Shown piece after piece: positions 12,973 to 25,574 of a stretch of 64,000 nucleotides of DNA. The notes under the pieces are model-generated. The model saw nothing but the letters and a program-made list of their open reading frames with translations, had not been told where the DNA came from and searched no databases. Position numbers and translations under genes: made by a program. This DNA comes from Homalodisca vitripennis. Its lineage: Eukaryota; Arthropoda; Insecta; Hemiptera; Cicadellidae. The DNA lies in contig NC_060207.1 in NCBI RefSeq assembly GCF_021130785.1, positions 194,981,501-195,045,500 on the forward strand, read 5' to 3'. Numbering within the stretch: position 1 is the stretch's first letter; every line of letters starts with the position of its first letter.

Positions 12973-13754
12973 ATCGTGTTGGACGATGTGATGACATTGA
13001 CATTCTCGCAAAGTCATCCCTGAAATTTGTGCAATCTTAATGAAAATGCATACATGTTACTTGTACACTGCTGCCTTTTTTCATCGCAAACTCCCACAAA
13101 CACAGACTTTGGTCAGAAACAATGGAATTTTTTATGATAGTAAAGGAAAGAAGTGGCAGAAGACTCAATCGCAGGAAAAGTATTTTTTGCTTCTTTCGAG
13201 AATGTTTTGAACATATGCTAGGTTTTTGTAATTCATTAAGATAACTAGTCTCAATAATAATACTGGAATAAAAAACTCACTTTTACTAATTAATTTGGTA
13301 CATTGGTATTATCTGGAGGTCTATTTTTGAAACAATTTTTCTTACCAAGGAACTAAAAAAATTTTTAAAAGAACAGACTTTATTTGACTTCCTGTGAAAA
13401 TTATGTATCATAATGACGATATCTTCTTATTTCCTGCCTCCCAAAAGGAAGCGATGTCAGTGAGAAGTAGGCCACTCTGTCCCTATCTTATGTTGTTATT
13501 ATGTGATATAAGTAGGATTAGATTAGGTTATCATAAATATGTTACTAGTAGTACCTAAGTAAAAGATAACTTTTTCAAGCCCTCTCGTGATCTGAGCTTG
13601 AATTTTGGTACTTTATCGAGGAATGTTTCCTTTTTTTGCCGGAAGTGTGAAGTGACGTCGAACATCAGGGGCATTCCGATCGGTACTTGCCTAACCTCAG
13701 ATTACATCCCAGATCGTCCAACGTGATATGACGTTAGATCACGTTGGACGATCT
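12973..13754 (+). mobile_element. Family A copy 2 with terminal inverted repeats
   Basis: The left end ATCGTGTTGGACGATGT (12973-12989) is an imperfect inverted match to AGATCGTCCAACGTGAT (13711-13727). Immediately after, 13738-13754 carries ATCACGTTGGACGATCT, a perfect 17-bp reverse complement of 13711-13727 across a 10-nt spacer. The body from about 13290 aligns with 555-925 and with the reverse strand of 30003-30290. No transposase frame remains. It is best read as a non-autonomous TIR transposon with an extra end, either a second insertion or a rearranged terminus. Confidence 0.65.
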
Positions 13755-14120
13755 GACTGTATATTTACTTGAAAATATTAATTTAAACCTTAATTGCATG
13801 AATCCCTGTGGATTAAAAATTTATATAGTAAAATATATAATTTCATCTTAATTTTAACGATTACAGTCATATTAATTTGTCACAGGCTAATTAGCAAATG
13901 GTAGCAACAGAGCTACCTGGTTGAGCTTGTTTTGTACTAATAGCCTTTCTAAGGCTACGTGAATGGCACATGTATTGACCATTGCCAAACAGGTTGGTGG
14001 ACAAGATAAATATGTATTTTGAACTAGAAATATATAAAAGAGTTGAAAACTTGTTTAAATAATTACCTTAGGTGATTTGTTTTTAAATGAATGCCTATAG
14101 ATATGTATTGTATGTTTCAG
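13755..14120. other. Intronic DNA before the second MTA exon
   Basis: Nothing recognised other than the splice acceptor tract ending at 14120. Confidence 0.5.
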
Positions 14121-14214
14121 ACTCCTAATGGTAACGTAGAAGCCAAAGTAATGTGCTTCTTCAGGCGGCGAGATTTACCTAATACGCTTATAATGTTAGC
14201 TGATAAACACCAAA
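14121..14214 (+). CDS. MTA-family NuRD subunit: second BAH-domain exon
   Basis: The exon is bounded by acceptor 'tatgtttcag' and donor gtgagt at 14215. It begins on a codon boundary, exactly as the exon at 9084-9151 requires, and reads [18 protein letters not shown], then LP, then [11 protein letters not shown] plus one base (phase 1). This is the signature block of the MTA BAH domain ('[21 protein letters not shown]'). Together the two exons give an uninterrupted, diagnostic stretch of 54 residues. Divergence from the family is small, and there are no stops or frameshifts, so this is a functional exon. The next exon must start in phase 1; the candidate at 58221 does. Confidence 0.95.
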
Positions 14215-14215
14215 G

Positions 14216-16165
14216 TGAGTACCATTATATATTTTCTTTTTGTAGTGTAGTGTGTATAATGTGTTACCAAAATATTTTGTTTCATAGTTTATACCTAATG
14301 GAAAAGAATTTGAATGAGTAATAAGATTGGATTCTAGTTAACAAATCCTACATTAAAATGTTAACCAATGCATATTTCAAGATTTATTCAGTGGAAAATG
14401 CTTTAAACGTGAGCAGGACATTTATTGAATAAAATCAAAGTAAGGAAAGACTTGGATAGACCCTGGAGTAAGGTATCTTTAAGTATATGTATGGGTAGGT
14501 TGACGCATGTGCCTGGCAGTTGTGGTTTAGTTATTTTTTATAAAATCAAAAAAACTCACAATTTTAGGTCCCAAATTAGTTGGGCATTCCAACTATTCAG
14601 GATATTTCTTATGTGTTCTTTGTCTTTCTAGTGTACGGTTTGCCTCAATTTTATTTTGTTCTGTTTATTTCGTATTCACTTTTTTAGCATTTTCCACTTA
14701 ACACTCAAAAAATTATGTAAATTAGAACTAGTAAATGTTGACCTCAGATTGTTATGAACAATTGGAATAACTAAATTAAAAAAATACAATTAAAATTGTA
14801 TTTTCATTATAATTACACTTTTGTACACATTTTATTATACATTTATTTTGATCTTGTTTAAATCAGGAACAAAATAATTCATAAATTTAGTCTAAACTAA
14901 AAGGTTAAAATAGTGCGAACATAAAAATATCAGTTATTGAGTAAAATCTAAATGTAAAATGGGGAATTTATATGGATTTTTATTGAATATCAATTATAGT
15001 TATTATTTGTTACAACTATTTAAAGAATTAAGATAAATCTATAATAAAATATAAGAGAATCAATTCTATGCACTGTCCTTCCTATATGACTGTATTTATA
15101 TCTATATTACCACTGAATAAATATAATATAAAAAATACACTACAGGTACTTAAACTATTATTAACATTACTGCTGAGGACTTAAGTAAAGAAAGCAATAT
15201 TAAGTTACATAAGCAAGACCTATACATATTTATATAAAACTGAATGATATAATTTTCAAGATTAAGTGTAAAAATGAGAAAAATAACCACAAATTCAGTT
15301 CAGTATTGTCTGTACTAAAAATTGTTTATGGAATGAACTCTATATATAGTCAAGGTAAATAAATACATTATTGTATATATAAAAGACTTTTACATGTGTA
15401 AAACCATATTATTATTCGACAAATCTAAATTCATGTATGTGTTGGATGAATGTTCTAATAGAGAAGATTACAGACAAGGTTAAGTAAATCTAATCGTAAC
15501 AACACACTGTGATATGCAAGATTCATCCAAGTTTTGTGTCAAGGTCACGCACGATATACCAAACACTCTAGGGAACAGGACGTTTACTTGCTCTGACCAC
15601 TTGGGAACTTGGAGTGCTTCCTAAGTCTTTTGTGTTACACCACTTTTATTTGATTTGTTTACTTCATTTTGTCTGTTAAGGGTTACAGCTCTCTTATTGG
15701 ATAGTTTTTGGGACTGTATGAATACTTTGTCCATTAACACTCATATTAACCACACAACTGGCTGGTTACTTTGTTGGCCCTGAAAGATCAGTTGTTAGAC
15801 ATTATTAGAAGAAATGTCTTTATTAAGATATCCACCCTTTAGCATCACAAAAATTCTTGGTCGTACACGATTTCTTCTGCAGATTTTATTGTCTATGTGG
15901 GCAAAAAACTCAATTAAATAAATAATTTTGCAGTCCGTTACTTAAATAATAATAATAGTAAATAAATAGCTAGTCTTGTACTCTAGACAAATTTGTGAAG
16001 TATTCTTAACAGATTGGTCCATAAATCTGAACATTTTATATTTTTGTAGATGTGTATATATTACATTTGTATGTTTATAAAAAAAATCATTTAACCTTTT
16101 TATAATTTTAAAAATACTTTAACCTTTATAAAGAAAAATACATTCTTTTTCATGAAGAAAAATGT
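14216..16165. other. AT-rich intronic DNA
   Basis: No supported gene on the plus strand. The segment near 15530-15660 is less AT-rich but gives no recognisable frame. Confidence 0.45.
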
Positions 16166-16171
16166 TTTATT
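16166..16171 (-). promoter_or_regulatory. Poly(A) signal of the nested minus-strand gene
   Basis: The plus-strand tttatt reads AATAAA on the minus strand, about 250 nt past the stop codon of the exon at 16420-16623. The 3' UTR between is AT-rich, with no other strong signal nearer this end. Confidence 0.4.
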
Positions 16172-16419
16172 AGAATTAATAATGAGAACAAAATTTAGCA
16201 CCTGTCATTTAAATTTGTAGAAATCACTTGAATAAAACAATGTTTACTACCAAATGCACAAGAAGAGGTTCAGACAGCTTTAACATCATTAGCTTACTCA
16301 AATCAATAACAAAATCAGTATATTACATGGATATTTTTGTTATGAGGTTATAAGCATTTCCATTGACTATCCAATATCCACAAATCAAATGCTGCTTGTT
16401 CACTATAGACACACATTAT

Positions 16420-16623
16420 TTACAAATATTTGCACATTGTTCTGAACTGTTTTTCAACTCTATTTACAAGTGTACTTGCCAGGAAAGTACCACAGCTGCT
16501 CTGCTCACTGGATCTTGAACATGTACAATACAGTTCTCGACCAGGAAAATTTCCTTGAAGACTTATAATCTTTTCCTTTATATTAAGGAGGAAAGATAAA
16601 TCCATAGCGCTCCGAACAGCTGA
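16420..16623 (-). CDS. Terminal coding exon of an unrecognised minus-strand gene
   Basis: On the minus strand the acceptor 'acgttttcag' abuts 16623, and the frame then reads SAVRSAMDLSFLLNIKEKII, then SLQGNFPGRELYCTCSRSSE, then QSSCGTFLASTLVNRVEKQF and RTMCKYL to TAA at 16420-16422. Sixty-seven codons without a stop, balanced amino-acid composition and codon use unlike the surrounding AT-rich DNA suggest real coding sequence. It contains a Cys-Thr-Cys pair and an amphipathic C-terminal helix. I do not recognise the family. The internal Met lies six codons after the acceptor and is unlikely to be the true start. Upstream exons should lie at higher coordinates; none is identified. It would be nested in the MTA intron in the opposite direction. 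Confidence 0.5.
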   Translation of the reverse strand, partial: SAVRSAMDLSFLLNIKEKIISLQGNFPGRELYCTCSRSSEQSSCGTFLASTLVNRVEKQFRTMCKYL

Positions 16624-18850
16624 CTGAAAACGTAAATGTTACTGACAAGTATAAAAGAAAACAGTTGAAAGAGGTTAGAATAGAACAAAATTGTATTGAA
16701 CTCAAAGATATTCTAGATGCCAAAAAATATGATCAGTGGTTATACTGAAATGTAATAAGAAAGAAACTCAAGTAGCAGTATGTTTTTTATAACAATTTTT
16801 GAATAACTGCTCAAACAATTAATATAGATTAGTGGATTAAAATTTTACTGTTTATAATCCACTAATGTATATGGCACAACATTCATATTAATAAAAATTC
16901 TTGTTCAAAAGTTATAAAAGTGTATGTTTTTGTTTTATATAAATGCACTTAATAGCTTCTGTGATTATAGATATTTTTTATTGTGCGTTTATGTTTAACG
17001 AGCCGGCTGTTATGAAATGATTTTGAGATTTATCTTGTGAGAACAATGTTAATCCTTAAAACACCTTTACATCCTTATTTTTCTGGTACTTACTATGTAT
17101 ATTTTAAATGTTATCCAATTTCGGTAAATTGGTTTGCATAGAAGAAATACTTCTCTCAGTATTAGGATTTTTTAGAATTCCTTTTGTTTTTATATTCCTC
17201 TATTGTTTTTGTACCTGCTGACATCTAAAACAACTGCCTATATATAAAACAATGTTTATTTTCTTATTTTAATAAAAGTGATTATTTTGGAATTTATTTC
17301 TCTGAACAATTCTGAATAATAGTGTATAAAACTTATTAACATTTACATAAATAATATAAAAATTAACCTAACACTCAAGCAAATGCAGATTAAATTTGCA
17401 ATATAATATCTTAAATTTACATAGATAAACTACATTTTATTGTCATACAAACTATACTTCTGAAATTTAGCGTATAATTCTGGAATGAAATTTGTATATG
17501 ATTTGTTTTTTATACATGTATAAATTAGGTATAAATGTAATTCAGATATAAAGATATTTTTTAAATTTTCATGGTTTTACGTAAAAATATACCTATTTAT
17601 ATTTTCAAACTATATAAACGATATATTTCTGAAAATAGAATACATTTCAAAATTAAATTGGTATGTTGTATATTTCTTTATACATTAAAAGTTGGGTATA
17701 AATCAGAATTTCAGGATACTTTTTTTACAGTTGTACATACGTTTTTAAAGGATTGTAAAATGGTTATACAATTAAATGATAAAAATTAAGAAATAATTTT
17801 CTTTGCCCTTTAATGAGTAAATTGATGTATAACATGATGTAAACATTTGGGGCATTAGTTGTGGTTGGCCTAAAATATTGTGACACTACAGTTGGTTTGC
17901 GTGCCACTCCTAGGGTTAAAAATGCTCATCCTGATCAAAGAGTAAGGAGGGAGCAGGTCTTGGGTTTCTTGATGTAAACAAACTACTCTAATGTAAGTTG
18001 TTTTGTCAAATGAATAAGTTAATTATTATTTAGTGCCAAAACTAAATTTATTGTTAAAATTGACAATGACACTAATGTTTTTTAAATGTTAATGTATTAA
18101 ATATTTATTCAGTCATTTATTTTGAATTCAATTAAGAGTTTCTTAAGATGTTTACTGGTCTAAATATCGCTTGCATTCATTTTGCACTGTGTAATCAATT
18201 AAATTGCATTCCAAATTTGCAGTTCATGTCGTAAATCATTGATCGAGATTTTATTAATTTTACATTAGAAACATATTCACTCTTTCTAATTAACGAGCTG
18301 CTTAATACCTAATATTTTATTATTTATGTCATTGTGGAATATTTTTTTATAAATTATTCATTTAAATGACATAACACAAAATTATTTCTAACAACCAAGA
18401 TTCCCAGATTTATGAATGTGAGTACTCATCAAATAAAAAAAAACAAATTACTTATATTTCTTTTATGGCAAAAGTATTTGGTAATTAAATAAATGTATTT
18501 ACAAATATCTAATACTCAAAATTGAATTTTAAAACTATTAGTGGTTCCAAATGAATCACCCGAGTTAAAGTTATTGAATGTTTATATAAGCAGCCCCTAA
18601 CTCAAATATGGTTTTTAAAATTTTCAGGAATTGTTTGCAAAAGTATCCACAGCTGAAAAGTATATTAAAAATTTTGTTAACTTTAAAAAAGAGTTACCTT
18701 GTATTTAAACATTTGTTACATTGAAACTAATTAATTTAATTAATCTAATTCAATACTAAATATATCAAGGATAGGGATTACTCGTAATCAATTACAAAAG
18801 GTTAATATTGAATAACAGCAATACTAATTGTAGCTTAAAATTGAAACCAG
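16624..18850. other. AT-rich intronic DNA
   Basis: No supported exon on either strand. 'gtgccactcctagggttaa' at about 17901-17919 resembles an end fragment of the TTAA-type elements found near 33.8 kb. Confidence 0.4.
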
Positions 18851-20601
18851 TAACAATCCTTGCTGTGTTGGGATGTGGTTTATGGAATGTCTGCATATGA
18901 GAGCTCACTGCCCATGCTGAACATTGGGTGATACCAATGGTGATCTCACATATTTGTTACTGTTGAGCTAGGTATGTCTTATGTATGTACAAACAATCCT
19001 CACTATGTTCTGATGTGGTTTATGGAATGTCTGCATATGAGAGCTCACTGCCCATGCTGAACATTGGGTGATACCAATGGTGATCTCACATATTTGTTAC
19101 TGTTGAGCTAGGTATGTCTTATGTATGTACAAACAATCCTCACTATGTTCTGATGTGGTTTATGGAATGTCTGCATATGAGAGCTCACTGCCCATGCTGA
19201 ACACTGGGTGATACCAATGGTGATCTCACATATTTGTTACTGTTGAGCTAGGTATGTCTTATGTATGTACAAACAATCCTCACTATGTTCTGATGTGGTT
19301 TATGGAATGTCTGCATATGAGAGCTCACTGCCCATGCTGAACATTGGGTGATACCAATGGTGATCTCACATATTTGTTACTGTTGAGCTAGGTATGTCTT
19401 ATGTATGTACAAACAATCCTCACTATGTTCTGATGTGGTTTATGGAGTGTCTGCATATGAGAGCTCACTGCCCATGCTGAACACTGGGTGATACCAATGG
19501 TGATCTCACATATTTGTTATTGTTGAGCTAGGTATGTCTTATGTATGTACAAACAATCCTCACTATGTTCTGATGTGGTTTATGGAATGTCTGCATATGA
19601 GAGCTCACTGCCCATGCTGAACATTGGGTGATATCAATGGTGATCTCACATATTTGTTACTATTGAGCTAGGTATGTCTTATGTATGTACAAACAATCCT
19701 CACTACGTTCTGATGTGGTTTATGGAATATCTGCATATGAGAGCTCACTGCCCATGCTGAACATTGGGCGATACCAATGGTGATCCCACATATTTGTTAC
19801 TGTTGAGCTAGGTATGTCTTATGTATGTACAAACAATCCTCACTATGTTCTGATGTGGTTTATGGAGTGTCTGCATATGAGAGCTCACTGCCCATGCTGA
19901 ACATTGGGTGATACCAATGGTGATCTCACATATTTGTTACTGTTGAGCTAGGTATGTCTTATGTATGTACAAACAATCCTCACTATGTTCTGATGTGGTT
20001 TATGGAGTGTCTGCATATGAGAGCTCACTGCCCATACTGAACATTGGGTGATACCAATGGTGATCTCACATCATATTTGTTACTGTTGAGCTAGGTATGT
20101 CTTATGTATGTACAAACAATCCTCACTATGTTCTGATGTGGTTTATGGAGTGTCTGCATATGAGAGCTCACTGCCCATGCTGAACATTGGGTGATACCAA
20201 TGGTGATCTCACATCATATTTGTTACTGTTGAGCAAGGTATGTCTTATGTATGTACAAACAATCCTCACTATGTTCTGATGTGGTTTATGGAGTGTCTGC
20301 ATATGAGAGCTCACTGCCCATGCTGAACATTGGGTGATACCAATGGTGATCTCACATATTTGTTACTGTTGAGCTAGGTATGTCTTATGTATGTTCAAAC
20401 AATCCTCACTATGTTCTGATGTGGTTTATGGAGTGTCTGCATATGAGAGCTCACTGCCCATGCTGAACACTGGGTGTTACCAATGGTGATCTCACATTTT
20501 TGTTACTGTTGAGCTAGGTATGTCCTATATATGTACAAACAATCCTCACTATGTTCTGATGTGGTTTATGGAGTGTCTGCATATGAGCTCACTGCCCATG
20601 C
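18851..20601 (+). repeat. 140-bp minisatellite, about 12-13 units
   Basis: 'gagctcactgcccatgctga' recurs exactly 140 bp apart (18901, 19041, 19181, 19321, 19461, 19601, 19741, 19881, 20021), then at about 20165 and 20309 after units with a 3-bp 'atc' insertion, and again to about 20585. Units are nearly identical. They differ by single substitutions such as attggg/actggg and ggaatg/ggagtg. Later units favour ggagtg, which shows spread of one variant. The last unit is truncated at 'cccatgcc'. No open frame runs through it. Confidence 0.97.
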
Positions 20602-23530
20602 CAGCTCTCGGACTGATCTTTCAGAATCAGTACAAAGACGCTTATTTGATGTTAAAATCTGCTTAGTGACTAAATATTTTTACTATTTAGGAAATAACTA
20701 GCTTATCCCCAAATCCCTATAAAGAATATGAACCATTCATTGTGATATGCCTTGTAGTAATAGCCAAGCGTGGACACATGTTTTATTTGAACAAATTCTT
20801 GACTCAGAACGTATTTCATTAGTGGCTCTTCAACACTGCAAAGTATATTTAATGTATTTATATAGCCTGAAAAACTACATTTTATTATTGATAACTTTTT
20901 CTATATGCATAATGTATCTAACATAGTTCAGTTGTACTCTTGATGAGAAAAAGAATACCGATTCCCCTAAATTACACTATATTTTTATATTTTGTAATGT
21001 TGGTTTCTCTGATGTCTAAACAATGCAAATTGTTTGTTTTGAGCTTGAGCGTGAGGTGAATTGAAGCTAATCTCAAGATTCATATTTTTTCCATATAATG
21101 TTCATACTATTGAGAGTAACACACCCAATTTTCTGAACAATTTAGTCAAAATCTAAATCCAATAATAATTAAAACTAGACATTCTTTACTGCTTACATAT
21201 GTCGGCAATAAAGGAGTTAAATATCCAATCCAATCTGTTTTTGAGTTGTACATTTATTAGATTTTTAATAATTGTCCACTTGTTACTTGTTAATGAAAAT
21301 TATAATTTATCTTTTATGAGTTTTGTAATCACCAAAATCCAACAAAAATTAAGTTTTTGGTGGACTCCCTGAAGTCAAAAAATCTAAGATTTATTTGATT
21401 TAAAGCTATTTTTACCTTGAAAAATTCTTGAGAAAATATAAATTTAAGTCAAAACCAGTAAACAAAAATAATTGTGGACTCCATGCATCATGATGATATT
21501 GCATGCATTGTGCTGTTGGACTTAAAGGTGTCAATTTCCTACTTTAGAACACATCACTGTTATTCAGGTGAAGAATTAATTGAATTAGATTACAAACATC
21601 TATTCATGTTATTTGTTTCACACATTATAATGTAACTGTGTTATCGTGGTAGGAAAATGGTTGAATACATCTCATCTCACATCTCATCTTTGTGTTGAGG
21701 TCTTGGAATATTCTTTGTCTTCCATATCAGAGTTAAGAAAATAATTAATTTCCACCAGAAGTTACAAAACCAACAGCCGATTTTAGAACATCAACATGTA
21801 AGGTGTATTCAATCTAGAACTTATTGTAACTGATGTGATGACAATGATCTTGCTCATTACATGTCTTACAGAGGGTAGTATCAACAGAGTGATCCAGCAC
21901 AATGCAATCTTGCACAATGCAGTGTTGTTTTAAAAATGTTTAGTTAAAAGTATTGCACCAGCACAATGATACTGGTGGAGTGAGAGGGAGGGATTTGTTT
22001 TATTACTAGTTGGAAACAAATGTTTGAGTGGTGAGACCAGAGAGAGGGAGGGGGCGGTATTGATTAGATGTGAGGGGCTCCACAGTCACACAAACACACA
22101 TGCATTTAAATGGAAGCTGTAATACCAGGAAAATTGGCTCAGCTATTTTTGTATCCCAGGATAGATTCCCAGGGCAGTGTAGTGCTTTCCCTTTGTAATT
22201 AAATTATTTAATGCGAATTCTCGGCCATGTTGTTGACTGACTAACTGGAATGCTATATTACAGGCTGATAGATGCATGCATAAAATGAGATTTTTCTCGT
22301 TAATGTCTCTAATTTTATTTATTTAATCTATTTTAAAACCTGGTGTAAAATATAAAACATATTATTTTTAATTTGCACACAATTATTTTTATGATTAACC
22401 ATACTATTAATTTGGAATGATATCAATAAAAATACAATAGTGTACATAATAATTTTTAAGAATGGTATCTTATTGTTTCAGTTTTAGTTTTATTTCCTAG
22501 ATTCTGTCATATTATTAGTATTTAATTAATATAATTTAGTTGTTGTGTTAACATGTACACTATCAGTTTGTTATTTTATCAGATCTTTTAGTTCAATCAA
22601 GTAAGGATTTAGAATATTGGTTAATTTGGGTAGATTAATTTTTTGAATTATAAGTAGCTTTTCCTGGCGGTTCTCTATTTAATAAACTCAATAAAATTGT
22701 GTATGATTGGATATCTAACATCTGAAACTTGAGAGAAAATGTTGTCATCATACTACCACACGGTGAAACCCTAACAAGTACCACAATGTCCTGTGTGAAC
22801 ATAACTGTCATTTTCCTGCATAATGAATTTATCTGTCTTACTAGATGTTTAATGTATGAACATTTTGGAATTCCTAGACATAGTGATAAACCTTTGTTGT
22901 AGAAACGTCACGATAGTTATTTAAATATTAATGTAAGGAAGAAAAGTTGAAACTGTGAGAGGTGTAATTTATGCAGACTGGCATAAAATGTACCAAACAT
23001 GTTCAGGCACCATGTTTTTATTATGAAATCCCCTAATTCAGTGATTCCTGTCTGGTGCCCTTCAGAGAAGTTTTCTGTTTCTAGAAGGCAAATGAATTTT
23101 TTTTAACAAAACCTGTATACAACATAATCAACACCATACTTTGGACCTTTATGTAGGTACTGGTCTGCATGACACGTAAACCTACAATAGGTTGTTGCTT
23201 AATTTTGTATGTATAAACCAGTGTTCTGTTAAAACTAAAAGTTTATTTCTTAGTATAAGGAACATTTTACATGTAGATCATCATACTTGTATAAACAGCT
23301 TTGTAATAAAATCACAATGCTTTAATTCATAAATATGTTAACTCTGCTATTTTTTATTAACTAATTGTTACATTTATCTCTTGTTTTTATTGGACGCATT
23401 ATTCAAACTAAACCCAACTTGAATGCATTAGGGTTGAAATGTCTTGTATTTAACTGTGAAACTATAGAGTCATGAGCTGCAACCAAATTTCCTCCTAGTT
23501 CTTCTCATGCTTCATCTCACACTGCAGACT
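20602..23530. other. AT-rich intronic DNA
   Basis: No supported gene. A short purine-rich patch lies at 22033-22057 (gagagggagggggcgg). Confidence 0.45.
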
Positions 23531-24090
23531 GATTATCTGACAAAGGTATACAGCATTGGCGTATAATAGGGTACACTAATGAGGAAGAGGATAAAATATC
23601 TGACAGTCATACAGCATTAGCTTATGACAGGGTATTCTAATGAGGAAGAGGATAAAATATGTGGCAAGTACATACAGCATTACCTTATAGCAGGGTTACT
23701 AATAAGGAAGAGGATAAATTATCTGAGAAAATTATACAACATTAGTTTATAACAGGATACACTAATGAGGAAGAGGATAAATTATCTGAGAAAATTATAC
23801 AACATTAGTTTATAACAGGATACACTAATGAGGAAGAGGATAAAATATCTGACAGTCATACACCATTAGCTTATGACAGGGTATTCTAATGAGGAAGAGG
23901 ATAAAATATGTGGCAAGTACATACAGCATTACCTTATAGCAGGGTTACTAATAAGGAAGAGGATAAATTATCTGAGAAAATTATACAACATTAGTTTATA
24001 ACAGGATACACTAATGAGGAAGAGGATAAAATATCTGAGAAAATTATACAACATTAGTTTACAACAGGGTATACTAATGAGGAATAGAAT
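23531..24090 (+). repeat. 62-bp satellite-like array with 249-bp higher-order unit
   Basis: 'gaggaagaggataaa' recurs about every 60-63 bp, nine times. A block of four divergent monomers ('tgacagtcat..', 'gtggcaagtacatacagc', 'gagaaaattatacaacatta' and a second such unit) starts at 23601 and repeats at 23850, giving a 249-bp higher-order period. The last unit decays at 'gaggaatagaatg'. Confidence 0.93.
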
Positions 24091-24950
24091 GCAAATATTG
24101 GAGCAGCAACCACTTGATCAACATCCTGGTTTACTGCTACCCACTGAGCCAACAAGTTGAAATTGTTAAATTCTTCAAAACAAGAATTACAATTTTTTTA
24201 GCATTATAATTATATGCTCATGTTTTTCAACTTTGAACTGAGTATCTCGTTGTCTGAATAAGTAATAACTCGGAAATATAAGCTCAGTAGAAGATAACGG
24301 GAAAACAAAAATCAAAGATCATAAATAAATGAGGATCTTGGATTTTCCATAGAGAGCTTATAAACAGTCTTACAGACGTGAGTTATTGGAATGCACAGAG
24401 AGATTTATGTGACAGAGAGATACTAGTAGGTTTATTAAGGTAGTTGGTTTTCAGTGTGCACTAAGAAATTTATCAAATTTAAACATTGACTGTTTAATTT
24501 ATAAACATAACAATATTTTAATAGTATTACAGCCAACTAAAATGTTAAGAAACTGTTTTTAAAAATTTTACGAAAATTAACTGAAAAAATAAAATAAAGC
24601 GTAAATCCTGAAATATAAGGATAAACACGCAAAAATAATCAAAGTAGTTTTTGCATGCTAAAACGGTTTTGCAATCCATCCAATGGGTTTAGAAAAATAT
24701 CGCGTTTCTTCTGTCATTTTAACACGACGGTGTCCTTGGTCATGTCATTGTCCGCTCAAATCATCCATCGTCAATAATGAACTTCACAAAGAATTAGCAA
24801 AAAGTACCAATTTTAGTGTGGGGAGGGGGGTTCATAGCTGGATCGTAAAATAATGCGCCATAAAAATATAAATTAATCGTTTGTGCATCGTATTACAAAG
24901 CACGTTTAAAATAGATTCAAATACATATATAGCATCAGATTAGGCCTGGT
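24091..24950. other. Intronic DNA before the 25-kb CpG-rich island
   Basis: No supported exon. CG dinucleotides become more frequent from about 24700. A minus-strand ATG frame at about 24725-24660 reads MTEETRYFSKPIGWIAKPF and then stops; I cannot support it as a gene. Confidence 0.4.
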
Positions 24951-25372
24951 GATACTGTTTATAAGAGAGGTTTCCCCGCGTGCGCGTGCGAGTGTGTGCG
25001 GCGCGAGGCTCGTAGGAGAGGTGCAAGACAAACATCGGCTCCTGATGAGTATTGGGAAGTCCGCGACACCGACACAGAGTAGTGCAGTAGAATAATTTAG
25101 TTGTCGGAGATCAATACAGAGTAGAGCATGCACTGGTCTGGTCCTCAGTTTCCATGGAGACACGTGACTCTATATACGTCGACCTCATTTCTTCCGATCC
25201 AGTCAACATTCATATTGCCGATGTCGTCGTTTCATTATTTTATAGCGGACGGTTAAGCACTCTCCGAGTGTTATTTCTTGCCGCGACGCCACCGAACGCA
25301 CTGCGTGGTGAGAGATGTCGCACGGGTGTTTGTCACTGGGTAGCGGACGTGGGAGTAAGAATATTAATACAA
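24951..25372. promoter_or_regulatory. CpG-rich island with X-box and E-box motifs (candidate promoter)
   Basis: The island is conspicuously rich in CG in an AT-rich setting ('ccgcgtgcgcgtgcgag', 'gcggcgcgaggctcg', 'cttgccgcgacgccaccg'). It contains GTTTCCATGGAGAC at 25148-25161, close to the RFX X-box palindrome, overlapping CACGTG at 25160-25165. An ATG at 25154 inside the X-box opens a 75-codon frame to 25381 with a weak donor-like 'gagtaaga' near its end; I would not call it a gene. It could be the promoter or first exon of the nested minus-strand gene, or an alternative MTA promoter. Confidence 0.4.
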
Positions 25373-25532
25373 ATTTATTAGAGAAAATTGCATTTTTTTC
25401 TCCTCGAACACAGTTTTTAGAAACTTTTAAACCAATTTAATTTAAGATTAAATTTGTATTCATCTCCAGAAATATTTTGCTAATTACGATAGAAAACGTC
25501 ATTTGCCATTATGTGTTAGGTTAGTTATTTAC

Positions 25533-25574
25533 CTGAAGAAGAGATCAGATTGTGAAGATCTCGAAACGTAGTGT
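25533..25574 (+). ncRNA. CTGAAGA-stem-GAAAC motif resembling a hammerhead ribozyme core
   Basis: CTGAAGA (25533-25539) is followed by GAGATC pairing perfectly with GATCTC over a 10-nt loop, then GAAAC (25563-25567) and GTAGTGTT. This fits the hammerhead core CUGANGA / stem II / GAAA with a 2-bp stem III, as in the minimal ribozymes of Penelope-like retroelements. The flanks do not form a convincing stem I, so it is probably a decayed relic. Two more instances lie at 38943 and 47378. Confidence 0.4.

Larger units (their letters stand above)
9152..14120 (+). other. MTA intron (about 5.0 kb)
   Basis: The intron runs from donor gtaagt at 9152 to acceptor 'tatgtttcag' at 14111-14120. It carries dispersed repeats of families A and B. 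Otherwise it is AT-rich and featureless, apart from a 25-bp direct duplication ('ggtgtataaatagtttattg') at about 10420-10468. Confidence 0.85.

Noticed and set aside
18851..20601. CRISPR array
   Set aside because: Units are contiguous 140-bp tandem copies without unique spacers, in eukaryotic DNA.
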